From assembly GCA_948567375.1 (NCBI GenBank), contig OX419759.1, positions 20,676,744-20,740,743 of the forward strand: DNA of 64,000 nt, in the 5' to 3' direction. The position numbers and the translations under genes are program-made. The number at the start of each line of letters is the position of its first letter. Within the stretch, counting starts at the first letter, position 1. Positions 33,469 to 44,740 of the stretch are shown in pieces. A model generated the notes under the pieces. The model saw only the letters and a program-made list of their open reading frames with translations. It was not told the origin of the DNA and ran no database searches. Source of the DNA: Lunularia cruciata (taxonomy: Eukaryota; Streptophyta; Marchantiopsida; Lunulariales; Lunulariaceae).

Positions 33469-36400
33469 TACCTCCCATTTCCACAAACATTTTGGCCGAG
33501 CACAGATGACACACACTCGCAAAGGAAGTCATCCTTTGCGAACGAAATGGGGTTAGCTTTTCGTCCTCCAATTCCACACAGAACGAGATTCTCGATGGCT
33601 CAGTTCTACAAGCTTAGTACGGACATACGTGGCCACTTGCAAATGCTTCAATTCTTCCAGACCTCGGTCTCCACTTTCCGTCCCTATCGAAATGCTACTG
33701 CGGTACTCTTCATAAGTTCTTCAGGGAACAACCTTGTACATACAACAAAAGCACACGGCAGCTCGAAATTTTCCGCAGACCGAAAGGTGAGCCGAAAGTA
33801 GTCTAAGAACGGTCGTAGATCCGAGCAAAACGTGTGGTTGAACATCGGAGTGGATGACGTAGGTGGTCAAGTTATGGAACCGGTAAGGTAGGCTGTTCGA
33901 TGAGATTGGGCTTGGTTGGGCCCCGCAGCCCAAAGGTCCGTCGACGCTCATCCGTTAGCCAGAGACCTCCACATGGGAATAATGTTGCGTATTCCGTTCG
34001 TAAGCCATGATGGTACTACCAATAATCGTAGCCACGAACTTCAAAGTGTGTGCAATTTATAGTCATGTGGACCTTAAGGCTTGGTGTTGAACCTATTTGA
34101 CAATGTCCATTTGTGAAGCACCTCGATCTCAACTACAACCGCAAGTTCTCTTTCTTTTTCCTCTCTCCCACGCTCACTTTACAATTGTGATTTTTGTTTT
34201 CGTTCTCGATATCTCTTGTTCATTACATAGGAAACAAAATATTCTATTTTCTATTTTCCTCTTTTAACATGGACTCACCATCCGGGAATGAACCACATGA
34301 GGAGAGCAAACTCTAATGTATCGTAATATTATCTTGGAAGTACTTCCAGTTCCATTTGAGCTCGTGCATTGTCCATAAGGAAGGGGCAACTATGAAGAAG
34401 TTGTAGGATTAGTCTTCTGAAATATATGCCAAGAAAAATTTTTATGGTTGTAATGGGTTATCATTTTCCCGCGTTTTCCAAAGGGTTGTGCTGCACAATC
34501 AATCAAATGAAACAGTTCTTCTTGCCCTCAATAATTATCTGTGTATTAATTTAATTTTTTCAAATCAGTTATCAGAACACTTGACAATGTGATGAAAGTA
34601 CACATACTCAATTAGTGTGTGACTTGATTTCTACTTTGAACATGTTATGCATGTTGTCCTATATGGAAAATTCTGAATAATTTCACATTCTCCGACCCTA
34701 TACGTTTGTCTGAATATACCCTCTAAAAATTCATAGGTGCATGGGCGTGGATGGTTATCTCCTGCAGCTTATTTTAACCAAGATATATCAAGAGGCTTTC
34801 GCATAGACTCCACCCTAACTTCAAACCAAGTTCGTTGCCATTCCGATTCAATTTTCCCATTGTAATGCGCTGTTTCGCTTGATTGTCTCGAAGATCGTCA
34901 CGTTCCAGCTCTCGAATTGCAAGCTACCTTTGGCGTGTATGTAGTCAGCAGGCTCATGGGCCTGCTGCCTACACACCCGCCTCATGGATAGAATAGGCCA
35001 AGATTAGAAAGCTGAAATAAAAGAGGCATGGAGAATTTGTCTGGTCGACCATAGAATGACACCAAGACTCATTTTATTTAAAGAGTCTCATGTAAAAGCG
35101 TGAAGTCTCGGGCACATCGCACTTTGTCAAAGATCAAAGTGGTGTGATACACAAGTGTGGTCTGCCTGGGGTTCAGTGTAATTTTACATGTATATTTATA
35201 TCAACGTCCAGGACTCTGCCCTTTAAATGCACCTTCTAATCGGAGACAGTAAACACTTTTCTTCCGGATAGCTAGAAGCAATGTTCTTGAGCCCTGAACT
35301 TGAACCCTTGCGTTCATTTCTAGCTCAACGTATCCACTCCAGAAAGGTGCTGTTACCCAACCCAATTTCCAATCTACAAAGTGTAGCTTGCCAGCAATTT
35401 GGACAAACAATGTTCATTGAGCCAAAGAAATAAAGTTTCGTGATCTGAAGGGATAAAAATAACATGTAAGAGATACATTTCTTATTGGAAATCAGATGCT
35501 TCCGGTTGCATAATACAGTTGGAGATGGATAATAAATAGTCAACTCTCGGAAGCTACATGGACAAAGAAATCTAGGAGAGAAGAATACTCGTGAGTTCTT
35601 AGCTAGTTCCTCGTCTCTCTTAGCCCACAAACTCTTTCTCTGTCGTAATTTGAAGGTAACTTATGATATAAGGATCGAAGGAAATACTTTTTTTAATCTC
35701 ACCATTTCAATCTCTGGGGTTTGGACTGCATCATCAATTATTAACAGGGACTGCCAACAGGCAACCTCGATGACTTCTTTGGCTACTGCACCTTTTCGGC
35801 TACGACGTTGAATAACTTTTCAAGAATATATCTCAAGCATGACTAAGCATCTATGGGTTCTTTCTCATCGGCATTCCATAGTGGCATCTTCTCTAGGGAT
35901 CGGCTTTCTAGTACCCTCAAGTAAAAACTCTTCATGTTGATTCTCGTGGGCGATAATATAGAGGCTCGATCGTCATGCCTGTGAGTCAGAGCATTGTACA
36001 CTCATTGACCAAGTTGACGCCTTTGAAGAACCTAGAAAGGATGAACCTTAACTTGGATAAAATTGCAGAGATATCTAACCTCAATATAAAAGTTCAGCAG
36101 CAACCTACGGGTAATGAGTAAGTGTTCACATCGCTCATTCATATTCAGGAGCATGTACATTAGAAGAAAGCCAAGGAGCATGCATGAGGCAGATAGGAAA
36201 GAACCATCAGAATCTGTTGATGGTTCAAAAGGTTCAACAGAACACAAGAAAAACGATTTTCAAAATCTACTGTCTGTTCCCGAATATGCCTGATTGGGTG
36301 GAGTATTTAAAGGTCAAGATATACGTATATAGAAACTCAAATGAACTAGAGTAGTCTGCAACTCAACTGACACTTTAGACTAGAGCCGGATACATGTAAT

Positions 36401-36798
36401 ACCCGTTGATGAGTGACTAACAACCTGCTGGATAAAGCGCTGTGAGTGTATAACATTAGCGTGACACTTGAATTGTTAAATGTCCCTTGGACTCAGAAAA
36501 CGAGGAATATAAGAGTCGGAAGATCGAAAATTTCCTATCATTGGCACAAAAACCCACGCTCCTATGAGGAGTACTAAACTGTATCGACATTCCGATCCCC
36601 AGAGTACATTGAACTCCAACTTGAAATCCTTTAAATGATCAGCTAGCAGTATCAGTGATATTCCCACTAGAGTGAGACCATAACCTACCGATACTAATGT
36701 GGTCGTATGAATGCTTGTCCTCCTTTGTTGGCAGAAAAACTGCCAGTCTTCATATAATTGGCACCACCATTGAACATCCTATCTAATTTTACGAAATT
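33469..36798. other. No gene identified; further hairpins
   Basis: A hairpin with GTAG-CAGCAGGC / GCCTGCTG-CTAC arms lies at about 34,941-34,972. Small open frames at 33,547-33,801 and 35,325-35,630 show no known domain. Confidence 0.4.
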
Positions 36799-36886
36799 GG
36801 GGCTTAGCCCTATTTTACCTCCTACGTCTCATCCTTGTACGGGCTTGATAGGTCTCCCCATCCTTATTGTTATTCTACGGGGTCGC
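36799..36886 (+). repeat. Foldback-family repeat, copy 1
   Basis: It begins GGGGCTTAGCCC and runs through CTTGTACGGGCTTGAT and CCCCATCCTT to CTACGGGGTCGC. The same unit recurs at 39,641, 40,366-40,600 (both orientations), 41,165 (partial), 42,511 (partial), 42,650, 44,468 (partial) and, decayed, 46,963. Confidence 0.85.
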
Positions 36887-37199
36887 GTTTTTCATTTTAC
36901 GATACCTCCAGCTCAAAAAGCTGTTGGGAGTTGAAAAGGGAAGATCTTATCAAAAGGCTACTGGTATTATACTCAACATAATATATATGTATTCCACATG
37001 CATTACCGTGACGTATATGGATGGGGTGGTGTTGTTCTTTTCCAATTCTACATTGTGTTGATAGATGTGGATACAACTTACGATACGATGCTTACCTGTA
37101 GTAATGAATGATACATGGAAATACTCAAACACATCGACATTTAGACAATTGAACCAGTCTTTAAACTGAGAATATTAATCTCTCTGCTTTTCTATGAAA

Positions 37200-37233
37200 C
37201 CTCCACTTTGGACTTCATCGTCCAAAGTGGAGG
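37200..37233. repeat. Perfect 14-bp hairpin, 6-base loop
   Basis: CCTCCACTTTGGAC and GTCCAAAGTGGAGG flank TTCATC. It is terminator-like in shape but has no adjacent gene. Confidence 0.9.
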
Positions 37234-37724
37234 AGGTCTTTGAGACCTTTATACCATCGTAATCAGAAAGATTGTATTCTAGTGTCAATGCAGTTTATTA
37301 AAGTACGGTAAATGCTCCGTGGGAGTTCACTTTTTGACAAATTACTTGTGTAAAAGTTGATGTTGTTTGTGTGTATGTGTGATATTTCGTTTTGTGGATA
37401 CATACTTTTGTTGAAAGTATCCGGTGCACGTTAGTAAGGATCTGAATGTAAAGCAAGCAGAATTGTGTCTGCAAAAGACCAACATAGAAGGTATGGGATT
37501 CTCTCTCAAGATACAGTAGAACCTGTCTAAACTAATAGTGCTGGGACTGGGGCTGAGTATTAGTTTATAGAGGTTATTACATTAGACAGGGTGACTCATG
37601 ATTAAATTAATTGATTTTTTTTATCAGGGGTAATGTTGCATCTCAGGACCACTCCAGAATCAGTCTAAACCCATCCCAACAACACACCACAAACACACTA
37701 TTGTACATTCACACCATCACCACC

Positions 37725-39383
37725 ATGCCTCGCCGTGGAGCACAACACACCACAATGTCTGATAAAATCCGCATCGCTCTCTGTGAGACAAACAAAAGAA
37801 CCCTACCCTCACACAGAATCAACTCAGGTCCTGGCTTGAAATTGAGCATAGTGTCAACGTCAGCCAGGCTACAATCTCAACCACATTGAAGCGATTGGCT
37901 GATGTGCTCGAGAAGACCCAATTGTCCAACCTTTCTGCAAAGCGTCAGCGGACGGTGAAATATCCATTGATGGACTCCGCTTTGATGGAATGGTTCACAG
38001 CAAACCAGGAGCGCATCAACATGAGTGGCGACCTGATCAAGGGGAATGGGGTAAAGATCTTAGATCGCTTTTGCCCAGATCACGCCCACTTTGAGTTTTC
38101 CAACGGATGGCTGGAAGCCTTCAAGGCTCGCCATGGAATCCGCTCATTCCGCCGCTTTGGCGAGAGTGGATCTGTTGACGTCAATCTCATTGAGGATGAG
38201 CGACCCAAAATCAAGGAGATATTGAACAAGTTTGAGTGGTGCTACATTTACAACATGGACAAGACGGGACTTTTTTACAGAATGCAGGTTGGTAACATTT
38301 TGGTTTGAGTTGTTTTGGTGTGTGGTTAGCACGGCAAGCTAACACAAACACTGTATTATTTTATTTAGGCGGACAATTCCCTGGCAACTAAGCAGCTCAA
38401 GGCAAAAAACAACACTAAGAGCGCCTGACCCTTGCCGTCTGCTGCAATGGAGATGGTTCTTACAAGCTTCCCCTTTTGGTCATTGGCAAATCCAAAAGCC
38501 CGTGGTGCTTCAAGAACATCAACATGGCCAACCTCGGCTGCACTTATCGCAATAATTCCAAGGCTTGGATGACACACACAGATTTTTTGGAGTGGCTCAA
38601 AGCATTTGATCGCCACATGGCTAACAGGAAAGTTCTGCTCATTCTTGACAATTGTAGCACCCACATCCTTCTTCACAAGCTTCCAAGCCACATTCAACTG
38701 CAGAACACCATGTTTTTCTACCTTCCCCCAAACATGACGTCAAAGCTGCAGCCCTGTAATGATGGAATCATCCGCAATCTGATGGCCTACTACCGTTGCC
38801 AATTTAACCGTGTCCTGCTGCAGCGTCTTGAAGATGGAGTCGCTGAGCCAGAAAATTTGATATCCTTGAAGCCATCAGGATGGCTGTTCCCGCCTGGAAT
38901 AATGACGTCAAGCCTGAGACCATCCGCAACTGCTTTGGTCACTGCAATATCCGCACTATTCCTGGCGTACAACAGGAACAGCATAACGAAGAGGAACTTC
39001 TTGATCAAGAAGTGGTTGCTGAGCTCGAGTCTCAGATCACAAGGCTTCGGTACCGCAATCCGATGGACATCCATAACCTGCTCAACTACCCGGATGAAGA
39101 CGTGGTTACCTACACTCCTAACATCGACAAGGTCATCTGAGATCATCTTCTCCAGGATGTGGATGAAGGCGAGGCCAATGATGATGACAGCGAGGAAGTC
39201 ATTCCTGTGTCAGCCAAGGAAGCTCAGGCGATGATCCAGTCACTGGAGACTTTCTGGCTGCAGCAGGCAGGCGACAATGGCAAGTTCATCTCGGCGCTGC
39301 AAAAGATGAAGGAGAGCGTGTGCACTCTGAGGACGTGCCAGGTGGTCCAGAGGGGCATTCAGTATTATTTCCAACACAATTAG
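37725..39383 (+). pseudogene. pogo/Tigger transposase, frameshifted
   Basis: The likely start is the ATG at 37,725 (MPRRGAQ). The helix-turn-helix and CENP-B-type DNA-binding part covers about 37,800-38,190 (for example FSNGWLEAFKARHGIRSFRR). The DDE domain has the first aspartate in YNMDKTGLFYRMQ at 38,258-38,260 and the second in LLILDNCSTH at 38,647-38,649. At the third site the sequence is QPCNDGII; relatives usually have QPCDAGII or QPLDQGII, so the aspartate appears shifted by one. Lesions: frame changes near 37,795, 38,420 (one base missing) and 38,855, and a TGA at 39,138-39,140. Without these and the probable intron at 38,288-38,368 the protein would be about 526 residues, the normal family size. 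Confidence 0.9.
38288..38368 (+). other. Probable 81-bp intron in the transposase
   Basis: It starts GTTGGTAAC and ends TTATTTAG (GT..AG). Joining CAG to GCGGACAAT restores the family phrase MQADNSLATKQLK across the junction. The inserted 81 bases contain stops and have no family counterpart. Confidence 0.75.
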
Positions 39384-39640
39384 GCAATATTTTCTAGTTG
39401 CAATTTCAATTTCTTTATTTTTTACATAGTTTATATTAGTTAACAAAAGTTGTTCGGACCAAAAAAAGTATCGAATATCTACCAATAGAGGGTTATTAGT
39501 TCAAGTAGGGGGACATACTCCGGACCGGTGTCAAATATTTGTTCATGGAGGTGATTAGTTAGACAGTATCACTTTAGACAGGTTCTACTGTATATCCATT
39601 TATATTAGGATAGATTTGATGGCTCCATATTATACTATCT

Positions 39641-39718
39641 GAGCTTAGCCCCATGTTACCTCGTCTATCCTCGGCTTTGATGGCCTCCCCTTCCTTCTTG
39701 TTATCCTACGCGGTCGCC
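39641..39718 (+). repeat. Foldback-family repeat, copy 2
   Basis: It runs from GAGCTTAGCCCCATGTTACC to TTATCCTACGCGGTCGCC. It lies 50 bases beyond the pogo element and is not part of it. Confidence 0.85.
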
Positions 39719-40365
39719 GATTTCAATAGGCAAAACGCTTAGCACGTTTACTGAAAATATGCAGTGGGACGGATCAGTTGCGATATGCATATCTATGTGA
39801 TGTACGGTACCCTACAATCAGCTGATCCCCTTATCCACACAGCTTTTAAGGTATAAACCTGACATTAGATTTCTGGGAACTCTCTCATTCCAGGAAATGG
39901 AAAAATCATTATATAGTAGGGCGTTTCAAATTCAGTCATTTCACCTCCCGCAAATACCCCGTAGAAAAAGTGAACGGGAAGTGCTGAAATACCGCAAGGA
40001 GCACTGGGAAACACTTGAGTTATATGGAGCAAAATGATTGGGTTCACCTTTTTTGTGACCTGTAAACTTTACGATTATTCAGACACCCCGATGAATCCAT
40101 AAAATAAATTTTCGGCCATGAATTTTACGCCTCGAATATATTATGTTTGTCAAATTTTTACTGGAGCAGTAACTGAAACCCCCTACCTCTTTCATGTTTC
40201 ATGTGTACCCATAACAAAAATAATTTTACGGGCATCGCAAGAAAATTTATGTAATTTTCTTGTACTTTCGGAAGTTGAACATACCCCCTAGTATGTTACG
40301 TGAACCATTTTGTGTTTGAAATATTTTCACAAATCTATTTCATATTTTATACTGATTTTATAGAT

Positions 40366-40600
40366 AAAAGGCGACAGCATAGGAAAAATGAAGGATGGAA
40401 AGACTCTATCAAGCCCGTACAAGGGAGAGAAAATAAGGTAACATGGGGCTAAGCCCCAATAGAGTCTGTATGACAAATGAGTCTGGATGAATATGGATTT
40501 TATTGGGGCTTAGCCCCATGTTACTTTTTCTTTTCTTTTCTCCCTTGTACGGTTTGATGGGATCTTCCTATCCTTCGTTTTTCCTACGCGGTCGCCTTTT
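40366..40600. mobile_element. Foldback element: two inverted 95-100 bp arms
   Basis: The left arm 40,366-40,461 and right arm 40,501-40,600 are near-perfect inverted copies around a 39-base spacer. Outer ends read AAAAGGCGAC / GTCGCCTTTT; inner ends are TATTGGGGCTTAGCCCC. No coding capacity. It resembles a foldback or MITE-like non-autonomous DNA element; single arms elsewhere in the island would be its partial copies. A target duplication is not evident. Confidence 0.8.
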
Positions 40601-41164
40601 CTTCTTTTATATGGATTTATTCTTCAAACAGTCTCTTGAAGTTGATTCTCTAACAATTGCACGGTATTGCGAAGAGACCTAGATGCTTCCTCAATCAGGA
40701 TAAGTACAACACAATTTCGTCAAATACACTCGCAGACAATGTGAAGTTCTTTATTTGCTATCTGTGGTCGTATCGAAGTTCCAGTTCGCAATAATCTTAG
40801 TACAGCAACTTTTACGAAAAGATCAGAGAAAGCCACTCGTTCATCGTTCTTTCAACATTTGCTTGTAGTGAATTTCTTTCTTGCTCGAGTGCTTTTGCAT
40901 GAAGTATCTGCTGCTTTCTATACGATACAGAGACCAGTCGAGACCTTGAAAGCATTTCCGCGAAGCTGAGAAACTCAATTTGCTACTGGACATGGAAAAG
41001 ACCCATCTTCTGTCGTTGATAGTTCAGGCATTTGGTTGTCACATTTCTCGCAATATTTCAGTTCAAGAAAGCTATTCCCTGAACCATATATGTCTGTTGC
41101 AAGCAGTGCCAGCAACAGGCATGTACCAAAAGGCCGAGCAACAACATGTCTGGGTCCTAGGAGA

Positions 41165-41208
41165 ATTGGGGTCTTCCCATCCTTCTTGTTACCACATGCG
41201 GTCGCCTT
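41165..41208 (+). repeat. Foldback-family repeat, partial copy
   Basis: It keeps the end part: TTGGGGTCTTCCCATCCTTC, then CATGCGGTCGCC. Confidence 0.75.
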
Positions 41209-41531
41209 CTCTCGAGCAAATTAAATTGAAAACATCCTCTCTCCAGCGATAAGGACACAATGAATATCAAAAGATCGTCAAACCCGAAAGACATTCTGGA
41301 GGGAATTGTTGTCTCCAACATTCTGCCCTCCACGAGGAAAAAACGCTACATGTTCTAGCCTTCTACATAACAAATCCATTCACTGATTCCCAAGGATCCC
41401 TACGATTCGGACTGAGCGATCCTAGGCAAGTACAGCTTTTCACCCGCTTCCTCCCTGTCACCTCTAACACAAACTCTAACTCTGACTAATTAAAATCCTT
41501 GATCTGATCCGGTCTGCAGGTTGTTACAGAC

Positions 41532-41569
41532 TCCACCGTGGTTAGAGTGGAGTCGGTAACCACGGTGGA
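41532..41569. repeat. Perfect 13-bp hairpin
   Basis: TCCACCGTGGTTA and TAACCACGGTGGA flank a 12-base loop. Confidence 0.9.
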
Positions 41570-42225
41570 CGGACGGAGGAAGAGTAGAAGTCACAACCAG
41601 TCGACCAGATATTCTACTTGAACGGCCCCTTGTTCTCCGATCTATGTCCAAGAGGTTTGCTCCAAAGGTATGGTAAATCTATGGGCCCGTCCAAGTAGAT
41701 AGATTCTGCCGTGCAATAAATCGCAATCCAACGAAAGATGCACGTTTTATCCAACATATGAAGCTCTTCTCTACACACGTGATTCCGTTCACAATTCGAC
41801 CACAGGCCCTGTTTGCTGTTCCGCTTGAGGAGAATTGCGGTGCAATGCCAGCTTATTTATGTCGACGAGATTTCGCACAAAGAAAAGCCGTCTTTTCCTC
41901 AAATGCTGTTAACTTTTCCGATTATTGTGGATCATCTTTGGTTGCCATTCATATCGCGGCTCAAGTTTTCAAATACCAGAATTCGAGAAATCCATTTGTT
42001 TCATCACAAACCAGTGGCCCCTTCAAAGTGCTACTGTATGTATCGCAAGTGAAGCCATAGATACATGCGTTTGAATCCATTGATTAGCCAGCTGGTAGAT
42101 GTTTACGCTGAACTGTGTGGTTGTTCTTTAATTTTAGGAGTCTATGGAAGTCTTGCCACAAGTTTCAAGTGTTTCAAGTCCTTTTCTTGAATAGGTGAAA
42201 CTTTCTACTGTAGGCTTTTGAACTA

Positions 42226-42259
42226 TGTATTTTGTTATGTTTGTACATAACAAAATACA
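42226..42259. repeat. Perfect 15-bp hairpin, 4-base loop
   Basis: TGTATTTTGTTATGT and its exact inverse flank TTGT. Confidence 0.9.
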
Positions 42260-42510
42260 GTAAGAGGCTTCTATCCCTATGCTCACTATCAAGATTCCTT
42301 GAATCTAGAAGCATCTCTCAATGCACGAGTGAAGCAACGCTGGATTTCCAACTACAGTACAGTACAGTGGCCCACTGTAGCTTGCATGAGTCCCCGTGAA
42401 ACCAGTTCAGGACGAGTAATTCCCTCTCCATGACTACGTACTGTACTCGGGTCATAGGTGGTTCTTATTTGCTCTCATCCTTCGCTATCGATAAACTAGC
42501 TGAAAGATGT

Positions 42511-42550
42511 GGTCTTCCCATCCTTCTTGTAATCACATGTGGTGGCCTCT
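42511..42550 (+). repeat. Foldback-family repeat, partial copy
   Basis: TGGTCTTCCCATCCTTCTTG is followed by CACATGTGGTGGCC, a CpG-reduced form of the CATGCGGTCGCC end seen at 41,208. Confidence 0.7.
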
Positions 42551-42649
42551 TCCTCAATTATCTAAAAGAAATGCTACGTACATAGTATAGCAAAAAGGAG
42601 AGAAAGCCGTACCCTAAGGGAGTAAAATGGAGCTGAACTATCTCACATG

Positions 42650-42752
42650 GGGCTTGGGGCTTAGCCCCATTTTACCTTTTTCATCTCTCCCTTGTTCGGC
42701 TTGATGGGGTCTTCCCATCCTTCGTTTTTTCTATGCGGTCGTCCTTTCTTTC
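42650..42752 (+). repeat. Foldback-family repeat, full right arm
   Basis: It runs from GGGGCTTAGCCCCATTTTACC to TTCTATGCGGTCG. A weak inverted trace (GGAGAGAAAGCCGTACC) lies upstream near 42,597, possibly the decayed left arm. Confidence 0.85.
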
Positions 42753-44406
42753 TCACATTGATGCATTTGATGGGTATACATGAAGGACGAGCGGATAGTG
42801 TCCTCTCTGGTACTAGGAGAAAGTTACGTTTTATGTTAGTTTCTGCAGGGCATGCAACTACTGTTAAGGGCAAGTATTCTACTTAATTATTCCATTCGTT
42901 GCCTCTTCTAGTTCAGAAGAAATGGTCCATGCAGCGGAGATGAATATGTTATCTTTGTATATCTTAAATTGGATAGGGATACAAAAAGTGGAAAGCCATC
43001 TAGCTACTCTGAGAACAAGTCACCTCTTTTTCTTTGTCAGAGTGCAAGGGGTCGCAATTGAAGGGTCGCAATTCCACGCACAAGGCTCTGCCATCTCTTT
43101 TAGCTCCAGACTTATCTCTACACAAAGATTTAAGCCATTTAAGAGCACTTAATTTCACATCTCCTGTTGGTCATATGAAGTTTTCAATAATCCTCACCAG
43201 AACATGGAGAAATCAAATGTAGCCTTACTTACAGAAAAAGCGCCTCCAAACCCAGGTCCATGTCCCAGCTTCTGGCAAAACAGTGTAAACTATTTGCCCT
43301 ATTGAAAATCTCAGAATTTAATTATTCTTACAGGTACTGCTCGTCGATATAGTGCACCTTGCCTTCCTGTTTCTCCTCGAATCAAAGGAGCTTTCCTCTC
43401 TGCACGAGATCGTTCCACCTTGAACAGTAACTGCCCTATGGTTCAAGCAATCACAAGAGCTTACGAAATTCTATCTCGGTCTGGGTCCTGGGACGTCATA
43501 TACTGCAGAGGTTGTACATCAAGCATGCCCAAGATTCACCCTGGTGGTTCGCATTACCGTTACTTCACTATTGCTTGCCTACGAATGTTCTCAAGTCCTT
43601 CGTACGTTATTATAAGATTTACTCATCGGAGGTAAAGAAGATGCTCAATGTGGTCATCGATGTCTTACCTGTAGGCAAAATGTTCGATTTCTGTCTCCGC
43701 AAGCCATACTGTTGAAGAACTGATTCTTGGTCATACATGCCATCTTTAGCGGTACGTTCTTACCTGTTGAGACCCATTCCGATTCAATGGAAATGCACAT
43801 CTGCGGAAGTAGAGCGTGTGGACGTCATCTTTTAAAATCGAGCAGCTCGATACGTGTGGTATCCAGGACGCCTCCATTAAGAACTCTGATCATGGAGCTG
43901 CGGCAGGCAGGAATGAATTTCCTCTCAGTTGGGGTTCGGCGTGCATAGTCCAGAACTGTATCCGCTAAAGGGCACGTACTGTATCGACATGCTCTGAAAC
44001 AAGACTTTTTATTTGATTAGTGTTCCCAGACACGGAGAATTGTTACTTCCAAAGTCCAGACAGAAACCATACTGTAGAGTAGTGAAACGGCGTGGGTTGT
44101 CTCATCAGGACCTTATGGCCGCCGGCCGTTGAAACCACCCTGGCATGATACAGGCACATCCCCCTTGAATCATCTCTCAATATTATCATAACCACGCTAA
44201 TATGGAAGTATCAACTTAAATTATACTCGGCTTCTCTTGGAGAAGTGAAAATTTCGGATGATGTTGGGCCATGATCATTTCACTTTTAATATCTACCAGT
44301 TGCAATGATACTTCTATGCCCACCAAGTAGGTGATGATAATGCGGTTTCACTGGGAAGTGCTAAAGAAACATTTCAAACGTTTAAAATAGACACCCATTT
44401 TGAAGA
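42753..44406. other. No gene identified
   Basis: Several open stretches of 60-76 codons overlap in different frames without recognisable domains. Confidence 0.4.
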
Positions 44407-44467
44407 GGATGCTAGAGGAATGAGAAGCGTGCTTCCTCTATCACCTCTTCTCATTCCTCTAGCATCC
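44407..44467. repeat. Perfect 21-bp hairpin beside a foldback end
   Basis: The inverted arms at 44,407-44,427 and 44,447-44,467 (core GATGCTAGAGGAATGAGAAG) flank a 19-base loop. It directly abuts a foldback-family end (44,468-44,490, TTATCCTACGCGGTCGC). Confidence 0.9.
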
Positions 44468-44740
44468 GTGTTGTTATCCTACGCGGTCGCTTTTTCCTAT
44501 TCCTCGAGCAATAATGATAAGCAATTTAAGACAACATACTGACCTTAGCCAGTTTATCCTTCCGAGGTGGTGTGGTGTCCATGTCACCTGCTCACCACGG
44601 TGAACCGCAACTGATACCGATTTATTTGTCATTTGGCTCATATGCAACAATGAGCTCATTACACTTGATATGTGAAGGAAGTGAAAAATTTTGTCATCTT
44701 GCCGAATGTGCATCTCGGTAGGCGATATTCTACAAGTCAA

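Larger units (their letters stand above)
37514..39590 (+). mobile_element. pogo/Tigger-type DNA transposon with intact TIRs
   Basis: The ends are CAGTAGAACCTGTCTAAA and its exact inverted copy, 18 bp without mismatch, flanked by TA on both sides (37,512-37,513 and 39,591-39,592). TA target use, CAGT- ends and the enclosed CENP-B-like HTH plus DDE transposase are diagnostic of the pogo branch of Tc1/mariner. Length is 2,077 bp. Perfect TIRs and few lesions indicate a fairly recent insertion, and it lies wholly inside the island. Confidence 0.95.
18130..44740. other. Compositional island, CpG-containing and LTR-free
   Basis: From about 18,130 to 44,740 the sequence has ordinary CpG frequency and mixed codon-like composition, whereas the flanks have almost none. 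Counts by eye: no CpG in 16,441-16,740; seven in 31,141-31,440; seven in 22,021-22,140. No family-A or family-B LTR is present inside. The left edge is sharp within about 100 bases; the right edge is softer, with some CpGs to about 46,000. I found no terminal repeats or target duplication bounding it. Confidence 0.7.

Noticed and set aside
37200-37233. Transcription terminator
   Set aside because: The stem-loop is terminator-like, but no adjacent gene ends here and the context is eukaryotic.
18130-44740. Island as a mitochondrial DNA insertion
   Set aside because: Gene-sparse, CpG-normal, hairpin-rich DNA resembles some plant mitochondrial DNA, but no mitochondrial gene, rRNA or tRNA is seen, and pogo and the nuclear-type repeats argue for a nuclear setting. 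Not excluded for small parts.
18130-44740. Island as pure contamination joined by misassembly
   Set aside because: A decayed copy of an island repeat lies in the flank at 46,963-47,050 and the right edge is gradual. Not fully excluded without reads.
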